The position numbers and the translations under genes were made by a program. From an uncultured Woeseiaceae bacterium (GTDB lineage: Bacteria > Pseudomonadota > Gammaproteobacteria > Steroidobacterales > Woeseiaceae): a DNA stretch of 64,000 nt. Location of the stretch: positions 1 through 64,000 of the forward strand of contig CAMYMR010000001.1 of NCBI GenBank assembly GCA_947259285.1. Direction: 5' to 3'. The notes under the pieces were generated by a model. It saw nothing but the letters and a program-made list of their open reading frames with translations, did no database searches and was not told the origin of the DNA. This document shows, piece after piece, positions 19,151 to 27,483 of the stretch; the stretch's first letter is position 1, and each line of letters opens with the position of its first letter.

Positions 19151-20875
19151 ATGACCATAACGTCGGTACGTGCCATACGGGACATGAAATCCAGCAAACC
19201 GCTGGTCGAGCGACTGCTGGCGACCGGACTGATCGGCGAGGATCAGCTGCAGCGAGCACTTCGTGCGAAGCGAACCGACAAGGAGCCACTCGGAAAAGTC
19301 CTGGTCCGGCTCGGTATGATCAGCGAGAGCGTCCTTCGCGATACGCTTAAAGATCTGATTGGAGACTCCGGCATTGACCTGCGTGCAGCGCTACTTGATC
19401 GACGCACGCTCGCGCTGGTATCCAAAGAAATCGCCATTCGGCACCGCATTTTGCCGATCGATTTCGACCACAACGACCAACTCTTGACGTTGGCGGTGTC
19501 AGACGATTCTGACGTTACCGCGATCGCCGAGATTGCAACGCTACTGGACAGTGGTATTGGACTTGAGACATGCGTCGTCAGTGAAGCGGATATCAGATTT
19601 GCGATCGGCAAATTCTACGAACACGACTTGTCCATACCCGGCATCTTGCGGGAGATCGACTCGATTGATGCCGATAACCTGGATCCTTCCTGCGCGGATG
19701 GTGCATACAGTCACCCTGTGAACCGTCTGGTCGACGCAATTCTCGCCGACGCGGTCAGTCGCGATGCATCGTGCGTGCACTTTGAACCCGAATACGGATT
19801 TCTTCGCGTGCGCTACCGAAGTGATGGCGTGCTTCGGCAAATGATGGCGCTGCCCAAAAACTACTGGCCGGGTATCGCGGCGCGCTTACTTTCGATGTCC
19901 GGGCTCGATGCGGGCGAGGACGCTTCGGCAAGGGATGGGCGTTTCACTGTAGCGCTTGGAACGCGCCGATACGGGTTTCATATCTTCTGCCAGGAGACAA
20001 CGCACGGAAAACGGCTGATCGCACGAATAAACGAGCTTGATCGGGAAATCGTGCCGCTCGAACAGCTCGGGCTTGCGAACGGCGCTCTGGCGACACTGCG
20101 GTTGATGATCGCGCGTCCTGCCGGCCTGATCATCGTTGCCGGCCCACATGACAGTGGCAAGACGACGACGCTGTATTCAATGCTCTGTTATCGCAACGAT
20201 GAGTCCGTCAGCGTGGTGACCATCGAAGACCCGGCCAGGCACCAGGTTGCGCTTGTCCAGCAGACCGTAATCCGAGCAGGCGCTGAGCCGAATTACGCGG
20301 CGCGTATCCGGTCGATGATGCGTCAGGATGCGGACCTGATGCTAATCAGCGAGCTGGATGACAAAGAAACCGCCGAAGCGGTCCTGGCGGCTGCCGGTAA
20401 CGGCCATCAAATTTTTGCTACAGTCAAAGCCAATTGCGCAGTCGCCGCGCTGACACGAATGCTGGAGCTTGGTATTACGCCTCGAGCGATGGCTGGCAAA
20501 ATTACTGGTATCGTCTCGCAACGCCTCGTGCGGCGCCTGTGCGGGAGCTGCCGACAACCCTACGCGCCGGCAAAGGCGGAACGTCAGCTACTTGGTATCA
20601 CTAACCAAAAACCGAAAAGTCTTTACCGGCCAGGTGCCTGTGAGGAATGCGATTTTGTCGGATACAAGGGCAGAATCGGTATTTTCGAGGTGTTGAAGAT
20701 AGGCAGAGAAATTGATGAGATGATCGCGCGGGCGGCCATATGCCATGACGTCAATAGGGCCGCACGCGAGGCCGGTTTCAAGATTCTCGCCGATGATGCT
20801 ATCCGGCTTGTGCTCGCCGGTGAGACGAGTCTCTCGGAGGCATCACGAGTGGTGGATCTAACGGATCGTTTTTAG
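19151..20875 (+). CDS. Divergent GspE/PilB-family ATPase
   Basis: MshEN-like N-terminus, Walker A-like GPHDSGKTTT, two CxxC pairs (CGSC ... CEEC) and GRIGIFEVL; a start at 19184 is also possible. Confidence 0.82.
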   Translation: MTITSVRAIRDMKSSKPLVERLLATGLIGEDQLQRALRAKRTDKEPLGKVLVRLGMISESVLRDTLKDLIGDSGIDLRAALLDRRTLALVSKEIAIRHRILPIDFDHNDQLLTLAVSDDSDVTAIAEIATLLDSGIGLETCVVSEADIRFAIGKFYEHDLSIPGILREIDSIDADNLDPSCADGAYSHPVNRLVDAILADAVSRDASCVHFEPEYGFLRVRYRSDGVLRQMMALPKNYWPGIAARLLSMSGLDAGEDASARDGRFTVALGTRRYGFHIFCQETTHGKRLIARINELDREIVPLEQLGLANGALATLRLMIARPAGLIIVAGPHDSGKTTTLYSMLCYRNDESVSVVTIEDPARHQVALVQQTVIRAGAEPNYAARIRSMMRQDADLMLISELDDKETAEAVLAAAGNGHQIFATVKANCAVAALTRMLELGITPRAMAGKITGIVSQRLVRRLCGSCRQPYAPAKAERQLLGITNQKPKSLYRPGACEECDFVGYKGRIGIFEVLKIGREIDEMIARAAICHDVNRAAREAGFKILADDAIRLVLAGETSLSEASRVVDLTDRF

Positions 20876-20954
20876 GACCTTTCCACCACGCTAGTGTGAA
20901 CAGGCGCCAATAGCTGGTAACACGTCCACTTCTGTCGATCTGAAACGGGCGGCC

Positions 20955-21470
20955 TCAGGCGGATAGTGCCGTTATGCCATAGTCACGACGCCGGGCGGTC
21001 ACAGGTAGTCGCACCAATATCGGCCCGTATTGGTACAGCGTTTTGAGCGCCCTGAAAAATGCGGCACGTTTGCCGTTCTTCATCTTGCCGACAAACGAAG
21101 GCAAGCTCGTTGGCGAAAACATCACGGCTTGGGAATCGTCAATACGGCCATCTTCCAAGAGCTTCGGTGAGTCGCTGTTGGTCAGCAACACAACAGGGAC
21201 CCGTGAACGCGCCTCGCCAAACGCAACTTCGCTGAGCACCTCGGTCGTCCTTTCGGTCGTATCGGTGATATCGAAAAAGATCAGGTCGGGCAGCGATTTA
21301 TTGCAATAAGCCCCGGATCGACGGGCGCACTCGATAGCCGCGGTGCCCGGATTGATTCGCCGAATGACGCCCCGGATTCCCGAGGTCTCCATCGTTCGTT
21401 GCAGAATCGAGGCGCGTCCCGGATCGTCCGCGATCAGCACGAGATTGATGTCCTTGTCTACCAGCTGCAT
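20955..21470 (-). CDS. Response-regulator receiver-like protein
   Basis: Acidic pair (ADD) and LPDLIFFDIT phospho-acceptor-like region; ATG at 21470. Confidence 0.65.
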   Translation of the reverse strand: MQLVDKDINLVLIADDPGRASILQRTMETSGIRGVIRRINPGTAAIECARRSGAYCNKSLPDLIFFDITDTTERTTEVLSEVAFGEARSRVPVVLLTNSDSPKLLEDGRIDDSQAVMFSPTSLPSFVGKMKNGKRAAFFRALKTLYQYGPILVRLPVTARRRDYGITALSA

Positions 21471-21876
21471 AGTCTCTTCCCCTTGAATCAGAACCTGGCC
21501 CGTTTGCGCGCATCCGTCCGATGTGGTTTTCCTGAGAAAATCTACCCATATATTGCAGATTCCGTGCCAAACGCGATAAAAGTCCGGGATTGTCGGGATA
21601 TTCTTCAAGAAATCATGCGCTTACATAACTCCTTGAGTTGCTGCAAGAAATTCATTCAGGGTCGCAAAGTCGCGACATACAAACGAGGTCGCGAAATATC
21701 GTGACTTTTTTCGGTGGTCGATGGTAAAACAGGCTCCAACCCAGGCTTTATTAGCAAGAACTGAACATCGTTGAGGGCGACCTGAGGCATTGGCCGGCAC
21801 GGAGCTGCGGTTACGTGTCGAAGACTCGCGTCACCCGGTTGTTTTTCGTCCTCTATTGCCGGCGAGGGACGCACTG

Positions 21877-24252
21877 GTGATTGATCAGAAAAGCCTGGAT
21901 TTGACCTTCAAGATCGTCGATCTCGGGCTGCTTGGGCTGATCGCAGGATTGTTCCTGTTCGCGGCTGCCCGCAGTGGTTGGAAAGAGCAGCTCAAGGCTC
22001 ACGGCAGACTGTTGATCGCCGCCGGACTGCTGCTGGCAGTTATTGCCCACATGTGGGAAATCGGCTACGAAATGATGCAGACGTCCGAGCGCGAAGTAAC
22101 GGACACTTTTACTGCAACTTACTTTTCAGTCGAACGAATTCACCTGCTGATTTCGCTGGCCGGGTTCGCGATGCTGTCGGCAGGTGTGGTGATCGCGCTG
22201 CTAACGCGGAAAAACGTCGAACGGGAAGTTCTCGACGCCCGGCGTGAGCTGGAAGTCTCGAAGTACTTCGAGTATCAGGCAGAAGAACGTTTTCGCTATT
22301 TGTTCGACAGTACGTCCAACGCGGTGTACTGCTATCGCTTCGACCCACCAATGCCGGTCAGCCTGCCGGTCGATGAACAGATACAGCGCAGCTATGGCGC
22401 TGTCCTGCAGGACTGTAATGTGATATTCGCCCGGGAACTCGGCGCTGAGGATCCAACCGAGGTTATCGGCAACGTAATGGGGGCTCTCGAAAGCGCCAAG
22501 GATACCGCGTCGCATGAGGCCTACTTCAGACGTTTTGTCGAAAACAACTATCAGCTCGAGGACTACAACCTGGACTACACGGCGTCTGACGGAGCTCGCC
22601 GTTCGTTAAAGATCAACGCCGTCGGCATTATCCGCAGCGGGTTGCTGCATCGAATGTGGGCGGTGGAAAGCAATCTCACCGTACTACGAGAGACGAAAGA
22701 GGCGCTTGCACAGCGGCGCAAGTTCCAGTCACTGGTGGCGGACGTGTCATCGCGCCTGGTAATGGCGCCGGACGAGAAAGCCGACGAGATTGTCGAAAGC
22801 TGCATGCGCTCAGTTTGCGAAATCGTTGGCGCCGATCGATCGACTCTGTTCTGGCTCGATCCGGAATCGGATTCGGCCTCAATCGCATATGTCTGGGGTC
22901 CGAACGGGAATCGGTTCGGCGCCGTCTCCATGGATCAGTTTCCAGAGTTCGGTGCGCGCCTGCGAGCGTTCCAACCCGTGCGCATCGATGACGTTGCGAA
23001 CATGTCCGACGAATTCAAGATCGATCGTGGCAATCTTCAGAAGTACGACCTGAAATCTTTTCTAGCCATTCCCATGGTCGTCGGCGGACAGACGGTTGGC
23101 GGCATGACATGCGGTCGGCTTCAGGAACAAAAAGAATGGACTGACCAGGAAGTTGAAGACCTGAAAGTATTCGCAGAGCTCTTCGCTAATTATGTTCTGC
23201 GGCTTAAGTCGCGTCGGGCGCTGGATGACGCAATGGATCAGCTGAAGAGGGCAAAAGAAAGACTTGAGGCGGAGAATGTTTACCTGCGGGAGGAAATTGA
23301 GCTAACCCATGGGTTTGACGAAATTATCGGCAGAAGCCACGCGGTGCTTCGCAGCTTGCAGCTCGTTGAGCAGGTTGCACCGACCCGAACGCCCGTCATG
23401 ATTGTCGGCGAAACCGGCACCGGCAAGGAGCTGATCGCGCGAGCGATTCATGAGTTAAGCGATCGGCACACGCGGCCGCTCGTTAAAGTTAACTGCGCGG
23501 CCTTACCCGCCAACCTCATTGAGAGCGAGCTGTTTGGCTATGAAAAGGGTGCGTTCACAGGGGCGGACAGGGCCAAACGTGGTCGCTTCGATCTTGCGGA
23601 CGAGAGCACGCTGTTCCTCGATGAGATCGCCGAAATACCAATCGAACTGCAGGCAAAGCTGCTAAGAGTTTTACAGGAAGGTGAATTTGACCGCCTGGGT
23701 GGTAGCCGGACGATCAAGGTCAATGTTCGACTGGTCGTTGCGACCAACCGGGACCTCGCGGAAGCGGTCCGAGACGGTGAGTTTCGCTCCGACCTTTACT
23801 ATCGAATCAACACGTTTCCAATTCACATGCCGCCGCTCCGGGACCGCGGCGACGATATCGAATTGTTAGCTCAGCATTTCGTAGCGTTACACGCTCCTCG
23901 GCTTGGTCGGGACGTGAGCCAGATATCGGCGGAAATGATGGATCAACTGCGTCGCTACGAATGGCCCGGCAATGTTCGGGAACTGGAAGGTATCGTGCAA
24001 CGGGCATTGATTTCGTCGGACGGGCCGGTACTGAACCTGGCGGCGCCCCTGGTCCCGGCATCGAGCGAAGACGCCGACGGCTCGACGACCAGTTCAGAGC
24101 TAAGGCTCATTGAACGGGAGCATATTGTCGCGGTGCTCGAGGACGCCAAATGGAAAATTTCTGGTAACTCCGGCGCCGCCGCAAAACTCGGCATCCCTCC
24201 GAGCACGCTGCGATCCAAAATGAAGAAGCTGTCGATCACGCGCCCGACATGA
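21877..24252 (+). CDS. Membrane-anchored sigma-54-dependent transcriptional activator (TM, PAS-like, GAF, AAA+, HTH)
   Basis: Hydrophobic N-terminal segments, GAF-like region, GETGTGKE and GAFTGA motifs, C-terminal HTH; GTG 21877 preferred over TTG 21790. Confidence 0.85.
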   Translation: MIDQKSLDLTFKIVDLGLLGLIAGLFLFAAARSGWKEQLKAHGRLLIAAGLLLAVIAHMWEIGYEMMQTSEREVTDTFTATYFSVERIHLLISLAGFAMLSAGVVIALLTRKNVEREVLDARRELEVSKYFEYQAEERFRYLFDSTSNAVYCYRFDPPMPVSLPVDEQIQRSYGAVLQDCNVIFARELGAEDPTEVIGNVMGALESAKDTASHEAYFRRFVENNYQLEDYNLDYTASDGARRSLKINAVGIIRSGLLHRMWAVESNLTVLRETKEALAQRRKFQSLVADVSSRLVMAPDEKADEIVESCMRSVCEIVGADRSTLFWLDPESDSASIAYVWGPNGNRFGAVSMDQFPEFGARLRAFQPVRIDDVANMSDEFKIDRGNLQKYDLKSFLAIPMVVGGQTVGGMTCGRLQEQKEWTDQEVEDLKVFAELFANYVLRLKSRRALDDAMDQLKRAKERLEAENVYLREEIELTHGFDEIIGRSHAVLRSLQLVEQVAPTRTPVMIVGETGTGKELIARAIHELSDRHTRPLVKVNCAALPANLIESELFGYEKGAFTGADRAKRGRFDLADESTLFLDEIAEIPIELQAKLLRVLQEGEFDRLGGSRTIKVNVRLVVATNRDLAEAVRDGEFRSDLYYRINTFPIHMPPLRDRGDDIELLAQHFVALHAPRLGRDVSQISAEMMDQLRRYEWPGNVRELEGIVQRALISSDGPVLNLAAPLVPASSEDADGSTTSSELRLIEREHIVAVLEDAKWKISGNSGAAAKLGIPPSTLRSKMKKLSITRPT

Positions 24253-24544
24253 TTGCGGGCGTTATGTCGGGTGCGACAATGGGCCTGCATCCCTGACATA
24301 TTTCGAGTCTTCTCGCATCGTTTCTCGCGCCAATATGGCGCTATCAATGGCGTCGAGACTGTGAGCCGTTTCACGGTGAGAGTGAGAGGCGAATCACAAT
24401 TTGACGACTGAGAGGCCGAAATCGATGCGGCCGGCGAAATTTTCCATAACAGTTCGCCCTGGCTCGCAATGACAGCGAGCAGGCGCCAGGCAGCGCGCCA
24501 GTACGTTGCCTTGAAAGGAATGAACCTTGGAAGCGGCAAACTCG

Positions 24545-25540
24545 ATGTTTGCGCCGTTTTACGCATGGATGCGGCGTGTTTCTTTACTATTTTTCTGGTG
24601 TGCGCTTAGCAGCCCTGCAGGCGCCGTTGGCACGGCCGTAGGCACGGTCATCGAGAATACCGCCGTCGTTAATTTCGAACTGGCGGGCACACCTCTCGCA
24701 ATTCAATCCAACACGACAGCGCTTGCTGTTGCCGAGCGGATCAATGTCACTGTAACGCTGCAAAGCCCACAGGTGCCGGTTGCTCCCGGCGATACGGGTC
24801 AAGCGCTGTTGTTCACCGTGACGAACACCGGTAACGGCACGGAAGCGTTCCAGCTGGGTATCGACAGTGTTCTCGCAGGCGATGACTTCGATCCGACGCC
24901 TGCGGTGCCCGGCATCTATTTCGATACGGACGGTAGCGGCGATTTCAATGCTGGCGATCAGCCTTATACGCCAGGCACTAACGATCCAGACCTTGTTGCA
25001 GACGAGTCGATCGGCGTATTTCTCATCAACGATATCCCGACGGGGCTGGCCAACGGGCTGACCGGTCGCAGTGAGCTGACAGCTACATCGACTACCGGGA
25101 CAGGTGCGCCTGGGACCGTAATAGCAAATCAGGGCGATGGCGGTGTGAACGCCGTAATCGGCTCGACCGGCGGCGAGGCCCGGGACGTGGGCGAATACCT
25201 GATCTCTGACGTCCTTCTCAGCGTTGTCAAGTCGCAGCTGGTCAACGATCCATTCGGCGGCAACGAGCCTGTGCCCGGCGCGACGCTGACGTACACGATA
25301 GTCGTTAACGTCAATAGTCCCGGTACGGCCGCCGCAAGCGTCGTGCGAGACGCTATTCCTGCATTTTCAACTTACGTCCCGGGCAGCATAACGCTGAACG
25401 GTGCGGCGATCTCCGATCTGGTTGATACCGACGAAGGTGAGTTCGATACCTCGGGAGCGCCATCGGTTGTGGTCCGCCTGGGCGATCTTACGCAGGCGCA
25501 GGGCCCGCAGACGATCGTATTCCAGACAGTAATTGACTGA
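24545..25540 (+). CDS. Exported DUF11-like repeat protein
   Basis: Signal peptide-like N-terminus; LTYTIVVNVNSPGTAAASVVRDAIPAFSTYVPGSITLNG is typical of DUF11/conserved repeat domain. Confidence 0.72.
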   Translation: MFAPFYAWMRRVSLLFFWCALSSPAGAVGTAVGTVIENTAVVNFELAGTPLAIQSNTTALAVAERINVTVTLQSPQVPVAPGDTGQALLFTVTNTGNGTEAFQLGIDSVLAGDDFDPTPAVPGIYFDTDGSGDFNAGDQPYTPGTNDPDLVADESIGVFLINDIPTGLANGLTGRSELTATSTTGTGAPGTVIANQGDGGVNAVIGSTGGEARDVGEYLISDVLLSVVKSQLVNDPFGGNEPVPGATLTYTIVVNVNSPGTAAASVVRDAIPAFSTYVPGSITLNGAAISDLVDTDEGEFDTSGAPSVVVRLGDLTQAQGPQTIVFQTVID

Positions 25541-25581
25541 TGCATCTATTGAGCGATGAACCAAAGAAGCGAGGAGCTGTT

Positions 25582-26058
25582 ATGAAATTTCTTTTGAGCG
25601 CCATTTTGATGTCCTTTGCGGCACTAGCGGCCGCGGAAGACGCGGGACATCTGGAAGTGCAGACGACGGTGCACAAACAGGAAGTCATTGTGAACGATGC
25701 CGGAGAGTCCGAGACGCGACTCGTTCCCGCCGACCTGGTGGTGCCGGGCGAAAGCGTGTTTTACACGATCACGTTCACGAATGTTGGCGAGGATGCGGCT
25801 GACAACGTCGTCATCACTAACCCGATTGCCGATGACCTGATGTATGTCGACGGCTCGGCGTTCGGCCCGGGCATGGACATCCTGTTCTCGGTCGATGGTG
25901 GTGTGACCTTCGCCTCGGCAGATGAACTGACCGTTGTCGAAGACGGCGAAGTTCGCGATGCGAGGTCTGGCGACTTCACGCATGTGCGCTGGGTGATGCA
26001 GAACGACCTCAAAGCCGGAGCGCAGGGTATTGCGCGCTTCGCGGCAGTCCTGGAATAG
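25582..26058 (+). CDS. Exported DUF11-like protein (158 aa)
   Basis: Signal peptide MKFLLSAILMSFAALAAAE; YTITFTNVGEDAADNVVITNPIADDLMYVDGSA. Confidence 0.78.
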   Translation: MKFLLSAILMSFAALAAAEDAGHLEVQTTVHKQEVIVNDAGESETRLVPADLVVPGESVFYTITFTNVGEDAADNVVITNPIADDLMYVDGSAFGPGMDILFSVDGGVTFASADELTVVEDGEVRDARSGDFTHVRWVMQNDLKAGAQGIARFAAVLE

Positions 26059-26189
26059 GAAGCTTGAAATACGGCCTGCGTCTTTTTCGCGAGCCTTCGT
26101 TTGAGTGAAGCGGATTGCAGGTTCCGTTTTGGTGTGCGTATTGACCTGCCCGGTGGATGCCGGTCTTTTAAATGGTAAGGAGTACCGTG

Positions 26190-27263
26190 ATGAAAGTTGT
26201 AATTGAAAAGATAGGCCTGATGTTCAGGTTCAGTGCCACCGCCGCCGCATTGTTGCTTGGGCAGCAGGCGATGGCCGCCGGAACAACCGCTGGTGTCGAT
26301 ATCCTCAATGAGGCCAGGGTCAACTACGAGGTAGGCAGCGTTGCACAACCCGAGGAGACGGCATCCGTTACGTTCAAGGTGGACCGTCGTGTGGATTTTA
26401 CTTTGGTGCCGGTTGACACCAACCTCAAGGGTGTTTCCCCAGGTGAGCAGGATGCCTGGATCGATTTCACCCTGACCAATACCAGCAACGCGGACCTTGA
26501 TTTCTCTCTTGCGCTTGCGCACATGACGGGCGGTGCCGTTGGCAGTGGCACCGATAACGTGGATCTGGACAACATTCAATTTGCAGTCAGCCCCGATCGA
26601 ATTGCCGACGCCGATCCGTCTCAGAGTGACCCGCAGTTTGTCGATACGCTTCTGGCTGATCAGTCGATTCGGATCCGCGCCTGGGGCGATGCAAATCTGC
26701 TGCTGGGGCTGGTAGACGGGGACGTTTCGGGCGTTCAACTGACAGCGACAGCCAGGGAGCCTGGTAGCGGCGGTACCGGCACGATCACATACGGCGGTGC
26801 CGATGGCGCAGCGACCGTAGAAAGCGTCGCAGCCGATGCCGGCAACGACGGGGCTGAAGCAGCGATTGATGGTTTCCTCGTTAACGCTGCGTCGCTGGCG
26901 ATCACGAAAGGCTATACGGTCGATGGCGGCGGTCCGGCGATTCCCGGTGCAACAGTTGAGTACACGATTACGATTGTGAACAGTGGATCTGCAGACGCAA
27001 CGGGTGTCGCTATCACCGATGACTTGGTGGACGATCTGGACGTTGAGTTACTCACCTACAATGGATCATCTTCAGACGCTGAAATCACTAACGATACGGT
27101 TACGTCTTACTGTGTATTGTCAACGACCGCGGGTAGCGATTGTGAGCGATCAGCGGTACTGCAAGGTGCGGTAGTGACATTCAGGAACCTGACGCTCGCT
27201 GCGCCGGTGTCGCCTGCAACGTCGACAACGCTTTCCGTGAAGTTCCGCGCAAAGATCCGATAG
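26190..27263 (+). CDS. Exported DUF11-like repeat protein
   Basis: SD AAGGAG upstream of ATG 26190; signal peptide; VEYTITIVNSGSADATGVAITDDLVDDL. Confidence 0.75.
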   Translation: MKVVIEKIGLMFRFSATAAALLLGQQAMAAGTTAGVDILNEARVNYEVGSVAQPEETASVTFKVDRRVDFTLVPVDTNLKGVSPGEQDAWIDFTLTNTSNADLDFSLALAHMTGGAVGSGTDNVDLDNIQFAVSPDRIADADPSQSDPQFVDTLLADQSIRIRAWGDANLLLGLVDGDVSGVQLTATAREPGSGGTGTITYGGADGAATVESVAADAGNDGAEAAIDGFLVNAASLAITKGYTVDGGGPAIPGATVEYTITIVNSGSADATGVAITDDLVDDLDVELLTYNGSSSDAEITNDTVTSYCVLSTTAGSDCERSAVLQGAVVTFRNLTLAAPVSPATSTTLSVKFRAKIR

Positions 27264-27318
27264 TCGGGTTCGACGACTTCGCAAAGCAGTCAAAACTAAA
27301 ATCACGGTGTTCAATGGA

Positions 27319-27420
27319 CGATACACTCCGGCCGGATGGCAGGTCACTCGCCTGAGTGACCTGCGCCGGGTCGCACACGGGATCGAGCCCCCAGGGCGAT
27401 GCCGTTATGATCGTGTATCG
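27319..27420 (+). ncRNA. Candidate structured RNA leader (potential three-way junction)
   Basis: Outer stem CGATACAC (27319-27326)/GTGTATCG (27413-27420); perfect 11-bp hairpin GCAGGTCACTC-GCCT-GAGTGACCTGC (27339-27364); third stem ACGG-ATC-GCCC/GGGC-GAT-CCGT. Confidence 0.4.
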
Positions 27421-27483
27421 GAAGATTCTCGGGGGGGGCGCAAGCTTCCCCCGAGCCACGTCTGGCGATCCTATCCCGCAACC

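Noticed and set aside
24458-24490. Hairpin GCTCGC/GCGAGC upstream of the first DUF11 gene as a sigma-54 or regulatory element
   Set aside because: Stem only 6 bp with a 7-nt loop and no GG-N10-GC promoter match nearby; too weak to claim.
25761-26738. 325-aa antisense ORF across two DUF11 genes
   Set aside because: Spans an intergenic region and two exported-protein genes in antisense; no start signal or domain seen.
27319-27455. GEMM-type c-di-GMP riboswitch
   Set aside because: The layout is suggestive, but the conserved GGGCAAACC, GACGCAAAGCC and GNRA elements are absent; left as an unassigned structured RNA.
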